Virus record (IMG/VR): IMGVR_UViG_3300043395_001470
Coordinates: 1 to 54,313 of that record
DNA from: a virus
Direction: 5' to 3' (one strand)
DNA: 54,313 nucleotides
Shown here piece by piece: positions 1 to 6,633 of the stretch. Numbering within the stretch: the first letter of the stretch is position 1; every line of letters starts with the position of its first letter. The position numbers were made by a program, and so were the translations under genes. The notes beneath the pieces are model-generated. The model saw only the letters and a program-made list of their open reading frames with translations, was not told the origin of the DNA and did not search any database.

Positions 1-494
1 GTCATACCACCACCAGTCTCATGTTTCCACTCTCTGCGTGGTTTTGCTGCTGGTTTTGGTGTTGGTGTTTCTGCTTTCTTCTTAGCAAGTAATTTAGTTG
101 CAGTCTTCTCTGCTTCTTTAGATGTTGGTTTCTTTGCTTCAGGTTTTGCACCTGCTTTCTTTGCTGCAATTCTTGCTTGTGCTGCTTTCCTTCTTTCTTC
201 CTTTGCTGCTGCTAATTGCTTCTCTCTTGCAGAACCTCTTTCCTGAGTTGGTTGCTGAACTCTTGTTTCTGACTTACGCTGAGTTCCAATATCTTTGCGG
301 GGTTTATATTCTACGGGTGCCATCTTTCCACCACCCACTGCCTTCATTCTGCGTTTTTCGGGTGTTGATTTCTTACGTTCTGCACCAATTCTTCCACCAG
401 GACGAGCACGCCTAATAGTTGCAGAAAATCCAAGTGCTTTAGATTTATCTTCAACTTCTTCGCAAAAAAGCATGAACTCTTGGAAAGTCTTCAT
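1..494 (-). CDS. Basic Lys/Ala/Arg-rich protein with T4 capsid-targeting-like N terminus (3' end outside window)
   Basis: The reading frame starts at an ATG at 494 and is still open at base 1, so only about 164 N-terminal residues are visible. It begins MKTFQEFMLFCEEV. From memory, this resembles the capsid-targeting sequence that starts T4 internal head proteins (MKTYQEF...). The rest is strongly basic, low complexity and rich in Lys, Ala, Arg and Gln, with no membrane segment. A CTAAATA late-promoter-like box lies 27-33 nt upstream. Its leader just before the ATG (TAGAGAAAATGAA) is nearly identical to that of the gene at 970-1188, which starts in the same way. I infer a late-expressed protein packaged in the head and possibly injected with DNA. 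A generic basic structural protein is the alternative. Confidence 0.75.
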   Translation of the reverse strand, partial: MKTFQEFMLFCEEVEDKSKALGFSATIRRARPGGRIGAERKKSTPEKRRMKAVGGGKMAPVEYKPRKDIGTQRKSETRVQQPTQERGSAREKQLAAAKEERRKAAQARIAAKKAGAKPEAKKPTSKEAEKTATKLLAKKKAETPTPKPAAKPRREWKHETGGGM

Positions 495-520
495 TTTCTC
501 TACACTAAACCCCTTTCAGG

Positions 521-527
521 TATTTAG
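521..527 (-). promoter_or_regulatory. Late promoter box (CTAAATA) for the gene at 1-494
   Basis: CTAAATA on the minus strand lies 27-33 nt before the ATG at 494. The same variant box stands in front of several other late-type genes here. Confidence 0.5.
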
Positions 528-533
528 CAAGAG

Positions 534-563
534 AGGGTGGTCAGTATTTTAACCGACCACCCT
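534..563 (-). terminator. Hairpin between two small genes, possible terminator
   Basis: A perfect 9-bp inverted repeat (AGGGTGGTC / GACCACCCT) with a 12-nt loop lies just after the stop codon of the gene at 569-772. It has no clear U-tract, so termination is uncertain. It sits immediately upstream of the late box at 521-527. Confidence 0.45.
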
Positions 564-568
564 GAGCA

Positions 569-772
569 TCAATCTTCTTTTAGTTTATCTTGAGCAGACT
601 TGCTAATCTTACATACAAGGTCATTATCATAAAAATACTTAACTCGTTCTCGTCGGGCAGCAATCAAGAGATCGTATTGTTCTTGTTGTTCACGAGTAAA
701 AGTGAAATCTTGTTTCCTCCAAGTCTCACGAAGTTCTTTAATGTGAGGCAGAACATTTACAGTGTCAGTCAT
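569..772 (-). CDS. Small conserved-type cyanophage protein, function unknown
   Basis: The product has 67 residues and starts MTDTVNVLPHIKELRETW. I chose this ATG because many neighbouring genes begin MTD or MTE, and because the three extra upstream residues would run into the previous gene. It is charged, probably helical, with a run like EQQEQYDLLIAARRERVKYF, and has no membrane segment or Cys motif. I recognise the pattern as recurring in T4-like cyanophages but know no function. It lies between an acidic 46-residue gene and a stable hairpin. Confidence 0.7.
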   Translation of the reverse strand: MTDTVNVLPHIKELRETWRKQDFTFTREQQEQYDLLIAARRERVKYFYDNDLVCKISKSAQDKLKED

Positions 773-777
773 TAAAA

Positions 778-918
778 TCAAAAGTCAAATTCGGAGTTAA
801 AGTTTTCAGTGAATGAGAGATCATCCATATCAATATCATCATCCCATCCTTTCATCTCTGGGAGATCAAAGATCTCACCAGGAGCATCTTGGATTTCAGA
901 CCAGAGATCATCGTTCAT
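778..918 (-). CDS. Acidic 46-residue protein, function unknown
   Basis: The frame runs from an ATG at 918 to a TGA at 778-780. About a third of the residues are Asp or Glu, including the stretch GWDDDIDMDDL. It is preceded, 10 nt before the ATG, by a 41-bp element (928-968) that is also present near 8072-8111 and contains a TATAAT hexamer on this strand. Strong acidity in a small early-looking phage protein can mean DNA mimicry or binding to a host regulator, but nothing here proves that. Confidence 0.6.
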   Translation of the reverse strand: MNDDLWSEIQDAPGEIFDLPEMKGWDDDIDMDDLSFTENFNSEFDF

Positions 919-927
919 AAGTGATTT

Positions 928-968
928 GTGCTTACATTATAGGTACACTTTGGAGGTGAGTAACTTTT
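928..968 (-). promoter_or_regulatory. Repeated intergenic element with TATAAT, candidate promoter
   Basis: On the minus strand this reads GTTACTCACCTCCAAAGTGT, then ACCTATAATGTAAGCAC. A copy at 8072-8111 matches at roughly four of five positions. Both copies lie directly after one gene's stop codon and just before the next start. The TATAAT could be a -10, but no TTGACA-like -35 is present. Confidence 0.5.
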
Positions 969-969
969 A

Positions 970-1188
970 TCAGTGCGAACCTCTGATGTCTTCGTCACTC
1001 TTTTTCAGCAGAGTTCTCATGTTTGCTTGATGTGCATCAAGTTCATCACGACTCTTCATTCTTAATTGACGATTGATTGTTGTTGCTCTTCTGACACTTT
1101 GAGATCTTTGTTGAGCAGTTTGTTGTGGTGTGGCAGGTTGCAATCTTCCACCTACAACTTGTTCACAAAATTCTCTAAAGGTTTTCAT
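970..1188 (-). CDS. Small protein with T4 capsid-targeting-like N terminus
   Basis: The product has 72 residues and starts MKTFREFCEQVVGG. I chose the ATG at 1188 rather than one 14 codons further up because the start MKTF.EF matches the gene at 1-494, and because a late box (CTAAATA, 1208-1214) and an identical TAGAGAAAATGAA leader lie right in front of this ATG. The body is basic and Gln/Arg-rich (TAQQRSQSVRRATTINRQLR). I infer a second candidate internal head protein. The alternative is a small structural or assembly factor. Confidence 0.65.
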   Translation of the reverse strand: MKTFREFCEQVVGGRLQPATPQQTAQQRSQSVRRATTINRQLRMKSRDELDAHQANMRTLLKKSDEDIRGSH

Positions 1189-1207
1189 TTTCTCTATACT
1201 TTTTGAA

Positions 1208-1214
1208 TATTTAG
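1208..1214 (-). promoter_or_regulatory. Late promoter box (CTAAATA) for the gene at 970-1188
   Basis: CTAAATA lies 20-26 nt before the ATG at 1188, at nearly the same place relative to the start as in the gene at 1-494. Confidence 0.5.
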
Positions 1215-1216
1215 TT

Positions 1217-1483
1217 TTACTCAAACTCAAAAGGTTTATTTACTCTGCGTTCTGGTGGTGTTGTATAGGATGGAATCCCTGCCTGATCCACATAAACTTC
1301 AACCACAGTCTTTCTGTCCCACTGACGAATCACACCAGCAACAATGAAAGCGTTAGTAATCAGATAAGTTGCAAAGATGATTGTACGAACAACTGCAACC
1401 TTATCAGATGTTTTATTGCATGAGGATGCTTTCTCACCAAGAGCCTTGCTCCACACATACCACCAGTTTTTAGGTTTCTTCAT
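1217..1483 (-). CDS. Small single-pass membrane protein, function unknown
   Basis: The product has 88 residues and starts MKKPKNWWYVWSKALGEK. One hydrophobic segment (about residues 29-49, VRTIIFATYLITNAFIVAGVI) is flanked by basic residues, suggesting a single-pass inner-membrane protein with a soluble C-terminal tail. The start overlaps the end of the gene at 1470-1643 by 14 nt. I do not recognise a family. Confidence 0.65.
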   Translation of the reverse strand: MKKPKNWWYVWSKALGEKASSCNKTSDKVAVVRTIIFATYLITNAFIVAGVIRQWDRKTVVEVYVDQAGIPSYTTPPERRVNKPFEFE

Positions 1484-1643
1484 TATATCGGATGTCAGCA
1501 GTTTTCTTATTGATGTTGTGTCGGATGAGGTATTTGTTAAGATGTGTCTTATCTTGGAAGTAACAAACTCTTGGTTGTTTGCCTTCCTTAAACTCCAACC
1601 GAATTGGGAATGAAACATAAGGGAAGTCTGTGGATGTATTCAT
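1470..1643 (-). CDS. Small protein, function unknown
   Basis: The product has 57 residues, from an ATG at 1643 to a TAA at 1470-1472. The start is supported by a strong ribosome-binding site (AAGGAG, 6 nt before the ATG). The sequence is basic and aromatic (RVCYFQDKTHLNKYLIRHNI) and suggests a small folded domain. Its 3' end overlaps the next gene by 14 nt. Confidence 0.65.
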   Translation of the reverse strand: MNTSTDFPYVSFPIRLEFKEGKQPRVCYFQDKTHLNKYLIRHNINKKTADIRYNEET

Positions 1644-1646
1644 AAC

Positions 1647-1814
1647 TTACTCCTTTGGTTTGGGTTTGTTACACTCGTTGCATACAGTAGAGTATCCGTA
1701 CTTGAATTTTTTTACGACTTGAAAGTGATCAGCATTCAATGGTTTTGTTATATCACAATACTGACATTTATATTCATTTGGAACAGATAGTGATGTTCTA
1801 TTGAAGAGTTTCAT
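1647..1814 (-). CDS. Small zinc-ribbon-like protein
   Basis: The product has 55 residues, from an ATG at 1814 to a TAA at 1647-1649. Two CxxC knuckles are visible: CQYC at residues 17-20 and CNEC at residues 45-48. A 24-residue spacer separates them, the pattern of a four-cysteine zinc ribbon or HNH-like core. No H-N-H residues are seen, so I call it a zinc-binding protein only. It overlaps the upstream gene by 17 nt. Confidence 0.65.
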   Translation of the reverse strand: MKLFNRTSLSVPNEYKCQYCDITKPLNADHFQVVKKFKYGYSTVCNECNKPKPKE

Positions 1815-2109
1815 TGTTTTTCCTCAACTCTTGCATAACTTCTTCAAGTGGATAAGTTTTAACTTCACCATTTTCTACCTGTTTCGCAAGTTTTTGTAAG
1901 TGTTCAAGAAAATGTTTAGGAAGTGTGGGATCATCATTTAATTCAGACCAGAACCATTCATAACACTCTTCATAAGGATCATCATACCACATTAGAGCAT
2001 AATCTGCATAGTTTCCAGTCATCAAGTCACGCCAAATACGGAAGCATCCTGCAAATGACTGGAACCACGTTGGTATAAGATATGTGATGATGTATTCTGC
2101 CCAAGTCAT
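1798..2109 (-). CDS. Aromatic-rich acidic protein, function unknown
   Basis: The product has 103 residues. Residues 1-60 are rich in Trp, Tyr and Phe (TWFQSFAGCFRIWRD, YEECYEWFWSEL). The C terminus is charged and probably helical (LQKLAKQVENGEVKTYPLEEVMQEL). The start ATG overlaps the stop of the preceding gene at 2109. No family is recognised. Confidence 0.7.
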   Translation of the reverse strand: MTWAEYIITYLIPTWFQSFAGCFRIWRDLMTGNYADYALMWYDDPYEECYEWFWSELNDDPTLPKHFLEHLQKLAKQVENGEVKTYPLEEVMQELRKNNETLQ

Positions 2110-2282
2110 TATAGGTAATGCGGTTTTTCTGTATCAAACTGATGAAACTTTACATCTTTCATATCAAGACACATTCTCACAGTTTCATGCTCTCTGTGTT
2201 CTCTATCTGTACCTTTATATATTCCTCTGCGTTGATAAGCACAGCACCAGACATTATAGTAAATTTTAGACTTATCGTTCAT
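2109..2282 (-). CDS. Small protein, function unknown
   Basis: The product has 57 residues and starts MNDKSKIYYNVWCCAYQRRG. I chose the internal ATG at 2282 because it overlaps the end of the upstream gene by 11 nt, the spacing style of this region. It is basic and Tyr/Cys-containing with no complete metal motif. Confidence 0.6.
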   Translation of the reverse strand: MNDKSKIYYNVWCCAYQRRGIYKGTDREHREHETVRMCLDMKDVKFHQFDTEKPHYL

Positions 2283-2517
2283 TTGGACAGTGTAAGAAAT
2301 ACTTGTATTCGGCAAGTGGACCATAGTGCCACTGTATTATATCACATTCTTTGTAAGTGCCAATGACTTTAGTGGACTGTCCTTCATCTGTCTTAGTGTT
2401 GGTTCCTGATAACCAGATGGTAAGAGAACATAACAGACAGAAAACAATAAAAACAATACTACCACCACCAAATCCACGGAGAAACTCTTTCAAGAATTCT
2501 TTATCGTCTTGTGTCAT
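2272..2517 (-). CDS. Small membrane protein, function unknown
   Basis: The product has 81 residues. A hydrophobic segment at about residues 18-37 (GGSIVFIVFCLLCSLTIWLSG) follows a charged, Gly-containing N terminus (FLKEFLRGFGGG), so it is probably a single-pass membrane protein. Two cysteines in the segment and two in the tail could matter. It overlaps both neighbours by a few nucleotides. Confidence 0.65.
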   Translation of the reverse strand: MTQDDKEFLKEFLRGFGGGSIVFIVFCLLCSLTIWLSGTNTKTDEGQSTKVIGTYKECDIIQWHYGPLAEYKYFLHCPNER

Positions 2518-2729
2518 TTTAGTTTAGCCCATTCAATGATGTTTGGATCATTACCCTCATAAGAATAGTTCACATAAAGATTCTCACCACCAATGTTCAT
2601 ATGATACATTTTACCATCATTCATATAAATTCCAAACCATACTGCACGACCTTCTTCCATCGTTTCGTAGTGAACCATCTTTACATTCTCCAGAATAATC
2701 TCATCTGGATTCTTTACAAATCTGCTCAT
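2514..2729 (-). CDS. Small protein, function unknown
   Basis: The product has 71 residues and starts MSRFVKNPDEIILENVKMVH. It looks beta-rich (AVWFGIYMNDGKMYHMNIGGENLYVNYSYEG). It overlaps the next gene downstream by 4 nt and the one upstream by 4 nt, which suggests translational coupling. Confidence 0.65.
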   Translation of the reverse strand: MSRFVKNPDEIILENVKMVHYETMEEGRAVWFGIYMNDGKMYHMNIGGENLYVNYSYEGNDPNIIEWAKLK

Positions 2730-3529
2730 ACTACACCATCAGCACTATCTTTAAATTCTTCGACCCTTTGAAGATAATCTTTACCCTGTTTATACAATCC
2801 TTCAATCAATGCGTTAATATCATCAGTAGAAACTTCACTGAACTCGTGATTGAGATTTTCACATCTCAACGCATCCAACATACACTCCAATGCCATTGCC
2901 TGTTGAAACTCTGGCGTGATATGTGTGCCCCAAGTGAGACCAGAAACTTCCGTATTGTAAAACTGATTATATCTTTCAAGAATACGATCAGTTCTTTGCT
3001 GTCGTTCCCATTCTTCTTTTTCAATCTCTGCTAATTGGCTCATTCCTTCTTGATTTTCTTCCATAAGATTATCAAGTGCTTCCAGTGCTTTTTTATTTGC
3101 CACCTCATCCAGAACTTTTTGATAATCTTCTTCGGATACTTTTGCTACGATTGCTTCTCTTTTTTCTGTTTCTTCCAACATAGATTCATCCCAGGGTTTC
3201 TGCCCGAAGTTTTCATAATCTATTCCCATAGATTCTAATGCTTCTTTGTTTATTGCTTCTCGTCGTGCTGCCTCTTCAAAAAGATAATCTGGGTAGTTTT
3301 CAGTCATTTCTTTAACCTCTAATTTCATTTCTGGAGTTTGAACCTTTCCCCAAGAACTATCATCAATTGTGAGAGTTTCTTTTCCTTTATCATAAAACCT
3401 CAACTTACCATCATTCATAAGTTTGCGGATTTTCTCCTTTCCGTATTTTGTGAGTTCTTGTTTCTTACTGCGGAGTTCTTGGATTTCCTCATCAGACAGT
3501 CCAATCACCCAAGGCATATCATCGTTCAT
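2726..3529 (-). CDS. Glu/Lys-rich helical protein, function unknown
   Basis: The product has 267 residues, the longest in this small-gene island. I chose the ATG at 3529 (MNDDMPWVIGLSDEEIQEL) over one 19 codons upstream because it overlaps the previous gene by only 11 nt. The middle (residues about 60-190) is strongly charged and predicted helical or coiled coil, with short imperfect repeats of the type EE..REAI.KEALE. No catalytic motif is visible. Confidence 0.7.
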   Translation of the reverse strand: MNDDMPWVIGLSDEEIQELRSKKQELTKYGKEKIRKLMNDGKLRFYDKGKETLTIDDSSWGKVQTPEMKLEVKEMTENYPDYLFEEAARREAINKEALESMGIDYENFGQKPWDESMLEETEKREAIVAKVSEEDYQKVLDEVANKKALEALDNLMEENQEGMSQLAEIEKEEWERQQRTDRILERYNQFYNTEVSGLTWGTHITPEFQQAMALECMLDALRCENLNHEFSEVSTDDINALIEGLYKQGKDYLQRVEEFKDSADGVV

Positions 3530-3752
3530 TTTTATTCTTGGAATTAATTGCACGGTCATGAAATGCATCCAGCAGATCTGAACCAATGGTTGAAATATCT
3601 GGAGGGTTAAAACTCTCCTGAAACTCTTTCCATCGTTTGTCTAGTTGACTATCCTTCCATCCCCATACACCGTGTTCCATACCATCAACTCCCGCAACAT
3701 CAATCTCATCTTGAATGAGTCTGCGGAGCATATCAATTTGTTCGTCAGTCAT
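3519..3752 (-). CDS. Small acidic protein, function unknown
   Basis: The product has 77 residues and starts MTDEQIDMLRRLIQDEIDVA. The ATG at 3752 coincides with the end of the upstream gene (stop and start overlap). It is acidic with a helical N terminus and a Trp-containing middle (VWGWKDSQLDKRWKEF). It belongs to a run of consecutive genes whose products begin MTD or MTN. Confidence 0.6.
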   Translation of the reverse strand: MTDEQIDMLRRLIQDEIDVAGVDGMEHGVWGWKDSQLDKRWKEFQESFNPPDISTIGSDLLDAFHDRAINSKNKNER

Positions 3753-3934
3753 TACTGTTCCCACGCATAAGATTTCAGGAGTTCGTTGTCCTTTTCCAAC
3801 TGTTCTATTCTATCACACAATTCGGTGATAACACCAATCAAAGCACGATAGTCAAGGTGCTCAATATCATCTCCAAATTCAGGATCATTGTAAGTCCAGT
3901 GTTGGAGTTCTTGAGTAAAGTTTCGGTCAGTCAT
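3752..3934 (-). CDS. Small acidic protein with C-terminal coiled coil, function unknown
   Basis: The product has 60 residues and starts MTDRNFTQELQHWTYND. The C-terminal part (ITELCDRIEQLEKDNELLKS) has a leucine-heptad pattern. The start overlaps the upstream gene by 8 nt. Confidence 0.6.
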   Translation of the reverse strand: MTDRNFTQELQHWTYNDPEFGDDIEHLDYRALIGVITELCDRIEQLEKDNELLKSYAWEQ

Positions 3935-4145
3935 TTCCATCACTCCAAGGATACTCAAATTCTACATCAATCTGTTCTAAAAGTGTGCGGGCAAACATAA
4001 TCTCACCATAATCAGAACCATCTTCAAAAATATCCCAATTATGGTGTGGATATTCATAATCTGGATTTAGATTATAACAAGTTGGTTGTTCTGCGTAATT
4101 TTTGAGAACTTTGATAAGATTTTGGAACTTTTGTTCGTCAGTCAT
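3927..4145 (-). CDS. Small acidic protein, function unknown
   Basis: The product has 72 residues and starts MTDEQKFQNLIKVLKNYAEQ. It has a helical N terminus and an aromatic, acidic middle (DYEYPHHNWDIFEDGSDYGE). The chosen ATG overlaps the upstream stop by 8 nt. Confidence 0.6.
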   Translation of the reverse strand: MTDEQKFQNLIKVLKNYAEQPTCYNLNPDYEYPHHNWDIFEDGSDYGEIMFARTLLEQIDVEFEYPWSDGND

Positions 4146-4383
4146 CGTATTCAGTAATAAAAGCAACTGCTAAACAAAATTTGCGTTGTTGGAAATCTAC
4201 ACTCATAAGAGAACTACCAAAGAAAGAAAACAAGATGTTAATACCACCAGAAGAATGAATTATTTTACCAGGAGTTTCACAAGACACCCAGAGTAGTGAT
4301 TTGTTTTTGATAATACCAAACTGCCAGGTGTGAGATACTTCACCATCCTGATAAGTTTGTTTGGAGTGTTCGTAGAGTTTCAT
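4138..4383 (-). CDS. Small protein, function unknown
   Basis: The product has 81 residues and starts MKLYEHSKQTYQDGEVSHTW. It looks beta-rich with hydrophobic strands (INILFSFFGSSLMSVDF) but has no clear membrane helix. It overlaps the neighbouring genes by 4-8 nt. Confidence 0.6.
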   Translation of the reverse strand: MKLYEHSKQTYQDGEVSHTWQFGIIKNKSLLWVSCETPGKIIHSSGGINILFSFFGSSLMSVDFQQRKFCLAVAFITEYDD

Positions 4384-4589
4384 TGGTGTGAATTGATGTA
4401 ATTAGGAATTTCAAGAATGCTGTATTCTCTTGCTAATCTATCATTCTCATAATCATAATAAGAAGGAAAGACAATACTGGGAACACAACCATCAAGAATA
4501 TCAGAAACTTGAAAGATTGCGTCATACTTTTCCAGAAGTTCTTTGAAATCTTTTAGGAAATTTTGATGTAGTTGTTCCTTGTTGGTCAT
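4380..4589 (-). CDS. Small protein, function unknown
   Basis: The product has 69 residues and starts MTNKEQLHQNFLKDFKELLE. I chose the ATG at 4589 because it overlaps the stop of the upstream gene by 4 nt. It has a helical N terminus followed by a mixed domain. Confidence 0.6.
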   Translation of the reverse strand: MTNKEQLHQNFLKDFKELLEKYDAIFQVSDILDGCVPSIVFPSYYDYENDRLAREYSILEIPNYINSHQ

Positions 4590-4771
4590 TTCAGTTGCTC
4601 CAGAGCATGAATAAAGTATGGAATACAATCTTTGGGAATGTGTGTGGTTTGAAATGTTGGTCCATTAGTGCCCTGAACACCTACAGTTCCATATTCATCA
4701 GTTGTGAAGACAAATTCCCAACCATCCTTGTCGTTGTGAATTGTAATTTGCTTTGTGATTGTGTAGGTCAT
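4586..4771 (-). CDS. Small protein, possible distant paralog of the adjacent gene
   Basis: The product has 61 residues and starts MTYTITKQITIHNDKDGWEF. The next gene upstream (4774-4995) starts MTVEITNQVRIQQYEDFW, with the same order of residues in the first 18 positions and a similar C-terminal helix. A tandem duplication is plausible but the similarity is weak. Confidence 0.6.
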   Translation of the reverse strand: MTYTITKQITIHNDKDGWEFVFTTDEYGTVGVQGTNGPTFQTTHIPKDCIPYFIHALEQLK

Positions 4772-4773
4772 TT

Positions 4774-4995
4774 TCAGTTCTTTTTGAAGAGTTTGTAGAT
4801 GGCATCAGCAATAGCAAGTGCTTGTTCTTCATTCATACAAATGTGTTGCACTCGTTTATCACCTTTCTCAACATCATATACCCAATAAGAAATGGTGCAA
4901 CCATCACATCCCACATCAAGGTGAGTGTCTTCTACTGTATACCAAAAATCTTCGTATTGTTGAATACGAACTTGGTTGGTGATTTCAACAGTCAT
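4774..4995 (-). CDS. Small acidic protein, function unknown
   Basis: The product has 73 residues and starts MTVEITNQVRIQQYEDFWYT. An AAGGA ribosome-binding site lies 8 nt before the ATG. It has a beta-rich N-terminal half (GCTISYWVYDVEKGDKRVQH) and a C-terminal helix (NEEQALAIADAIYKLFKK), resembling the neighbour at 4586-4771. Confidence 0.65.
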   Translation of the reverse strand: MTVEITNQVRIQQYEDFWYTVEDTHLDVGCDGCTISYWVYDVEKGDKRVQHICMNEEQALAIADAIYKLFKKN

Positions 4996-5021
4996 TTGGA
5001 GTTCCTTTGTGTATGAATGTA

Positions 5022-5084
5022 TTATAAGGCATCACAGGGGGATTTGGAGTGTCCCTGTGCCAGTTCTTCAAGTGTCTCACTCAT
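5022..5084 (-). CDS. Possible 20-residue peptide (MSETLEELAQGHSKSPCDAL)
   Basis: The ATG overlaps the stop of the upstream gene and the frame runs to a TAA at 5022-5024. It fills the only gap in this run of overlapping genes. Part of it can form a CACAGGG/CCCTGTG hairpin, so the stretch may instead be a regulatory hairpin. Confidence 0.25.
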   Translation of the reverse strand: MSETLEELAQGHSKSPCDAL

Positions 5085-5643
5085 CAATCCAGAAGAACCC
5101 CAAACAAGTTTTCATAAAGAACCTCACCAAACGATTGGGTTTATCCTTCATATAATACCTCAAATATCGTTGATTACCAATCGTATAATAACCTTTATGA
5201 TCATTTCCCTGTTTGATTACAAAAGAGGTTTCAGTATAAGGACTAGAATAAGCACTCAATCCAGTTGTTGTATAAGCAAGGTTTAGTTTGAGTGGAAACT
5301 GTCCGTGCTCCTTCGCATACTCAAAGTTCTTAATAATACCATCAAACTTTCGGTTGTATCTTTCCTCAGCATTTTCTCTTGACCAACCAGAACATAGTTT
5401 GAACTTTTCTATCTGGGCATCAATCTTCTCATCAAACTCTTGTTGGATTTCATCCAGAGTTTTGGGTTTCTCTGGAATATCCAAGTATGGTTTGATTTTA
5501 TCAAAATACTCATAATCTTCGGAGTAATGAAGATTACTACCAAACAGATAAGGAAGAATACTTTGAGATGCTCCTTTGAGTTTCTCTGGGTCTAACTTGT
5601 ATGCTTTTGGTGCTTGTCGTATTTTGAATATGGGTTTAGTCAT
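5077..5643 (-). CDS. Conserved-type cyanophage protein, function unknown
   Basis: The product has 188 residues and starts MTKPIFKIRQAPKAYKLDPE. It has a charged middle (residues 55-115, predicted helical) and an aromatic, basic C-terminal half ending near RFFMKTCLGFFWIDE. It has no membrane segment and no recognised catalytic motif. The start overlaps the stop of the 55-residue gene upstream (ATGA). Confidence 0.7.
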   Translation of the reverse strand: MTKPIFKIRQAPKAYKLDPEKLKGASQSILPYLFGSNLHYSEDYEYFDKIKPYLDIPEKPKTLDEIQQEFDEKIDAQIEKFKLCSGWSRENAEERYNRKFDGIIKNFEYAKEHGQFPLKLNLAYTTTGLSAYSSPYTETSFVIKQGNDHKGYYTIGNQRYLRYYMKDKPNRLVRFFMKTCLGFFWIDE

Positions 5644-5807
5644 CGTATTCCATTATCAAAGAGTTTTTTCAGTTCATTATACACCAAAATCAGTTCTCTA
5701 TCAACAGACAAATGACCGACATCTTTTGCCCCTCGTAGAAATTCGTAGAGTTCTTTTGCTTGTTGCTCTGTGAGTGTGAGTTTATACTGCTTTTCAATTT
5801 CAATCAT
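5640..5807 (-). CDS. Small helical protein, function unknown
   Basis: The product has 55 residues, from an ATG at 5807 to a TGA at 5640-5642, and starts MIEIEKQYKLTLTEQQAKEL. It is predicted mostly helical. Its stop overlaps the start of the 188-residue gene downstream by 4 nt (ATGA), suggesting translational coupling. Confidence 0.65.
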   Translation of the reverse strand: MIEIEKQYKLTLTEQQAKELYEFLRGAKDVGHLSVDRELILVYNELKKLFDNGIR

Positions 5808-5809
5808 TT

Positions 5810-6013
5810 TCAATCCTCAACATAATAATAGAAAGGTTCTTTGTATTTTCTCAGTAGTCGTATTGCTTCTTGTGCTTCTTGAAGTGTTTGGAATGTAGCA
5901 TCTGAATAAAGGAAATACTTTTGGTCCTTAATACTATAAGATTGAATGTAAAAATAAGGTTTCAAAGTTTTTAAATTGAGGTCTTCTACAATTCGGTAAT
6001 CATAAACTTTCAT
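5810..6013 (-). CDS. Small Tyr-rich protein, function unknown
   Basis: The product has 67 residues and starts MKVYDYRIVEDLNLKTLKPY. The ATG at 6013 touches the stop of the upstream gene. It is rich in Tyr and Phe, with strands followed by a helix (LQEAQEAIRLLRKYKEPF). No family is recognised. Confidence 0.65.
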   Translation of the reverse strand: MKVYDYRIVEDLNLKTLKPYFYIQSYSIKDQKYFLYSDATFQTLQEAQEAIRLLRKYKEPFYYYVED

Positions 6014-6231
6014 TATTTCCGTGCCTCCCAATACTTTCCTTCTTCACCACATCCACCATAATTTCGTCTCATTATATCACAAAAATGACCACCTTTGACT
6101 TTTCCAGTCACCAAATTTCCACTCAATACTGGATTGTGGCAAGTATCAAATCGGTCTCCACCATAAGTGAGGTGTTCAAACCAATCTTTCTTATACCACT
6201 TACAATCTTTACAAAGCTTTAGGTCAGTCAT
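6013..6231 (-). CDS. Cys-rich, probably metal-binding small protein
   Basis: The product has 72 residues and starts MTDLKLCKDCKWYKKDWF. Cysteines occur as a CxxC knuckle at residues 7-10 (CKDC) and singly in DTCHNP, HFCDI and GGCGEE, with nearby His. This suggests one bound metal. I chose the ATG at 6231, which overlaps the upstream gene by 8 nt. The substrate or partner is unknown. Confidence 0.65.
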   Translation of the reverse strand: MTDLKLCKDCKWYKKDWFEHLTYGGDRFDTCHNPVLSGNLVTGKVKGGHFCDIMRRNYGGCGEEGKYWEARK

Positions 6232-6460
6232 TCCACCTCCAAGTTCGTTCAATGATACCAATATCAAAACCAAACTTATATGCACAGAACAGAATACTCA
6301 AAGTAGAACCAGAACCTGATTTGATTTGAATATAAGGCCAACCAGGAAATTCAGTCCAACTTACGGATGATTGAAGCAAACTCCAACCTTTTATATTGAG
6401 AACTTGAACATACCAATCGTGTCCCCAATCTTTTCTATGCGTAAACTTAATAAGGTTCAT
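6224..6460 (-). CDS. Trp-rich small protein, function unknown
   Basis: The product has 78 residues and starts MNLIKFTHRKDWGHDWYVQV. It has many Trp residues and beta-type strands (PYIQIKSGSGSTLSILFCAYKFG) and looks like a small soluble beta domain. It overlaps the stop of the upstream gene by 4 nt. Confidence 0.65.
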   Translation of the reverse strand: MNLIKFTHRKDWGHDWYVQVLNIKGWSLLQSSVSWTEFPGWPYIQIKSGSGSTLSILFCAYKFGFDIGIIERTWRWND

Positions 6461-6633
6461 TTTTCTTCGAGAGGTTGGATAAGATGAAAGTCAGCAGGAT
6501 GCACCACAACACGAACCTCATGTGCTCGAGAAACACCTCTATTAACGAGGATTGAGATCGATTGTTCACTTACAAAAGCAATCACCCCAGTGATGTGTTT
6601 GTAAGATACTGTGATTCCTTCAGCAAACACCAT
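6457..6633 (-). CDS. Small beta-rich protein, function unknown
   Basis: The product has 58 residues, from an ATG at 6633 to a TGA at 6457-6459, and starts MVFAEGITVSYKHITGVIAF. Alternating hydrophobic strands (ISILVNRGVSRAHEVRVVVH) suggest a small barrel. I recognise the sequence style from T4-like cyanophages but no function is known to me. Confidence 0.65.
   Translation of the reverse strand: MVFAEGITVSYKHITGVIAFVSEQSISILVNRGVSRAHEVRVVVHPADFHLIQPLEEK

Noticed and set aside
5018-5055. Hairpin CACAGGG/CCCTGTG with a following TATAAT-like stretch, possible terminator plus promoter
   Set aside because: No U-tract and no -35 at the right distance. Kept only as a possible alternative to the 20-codon frame.
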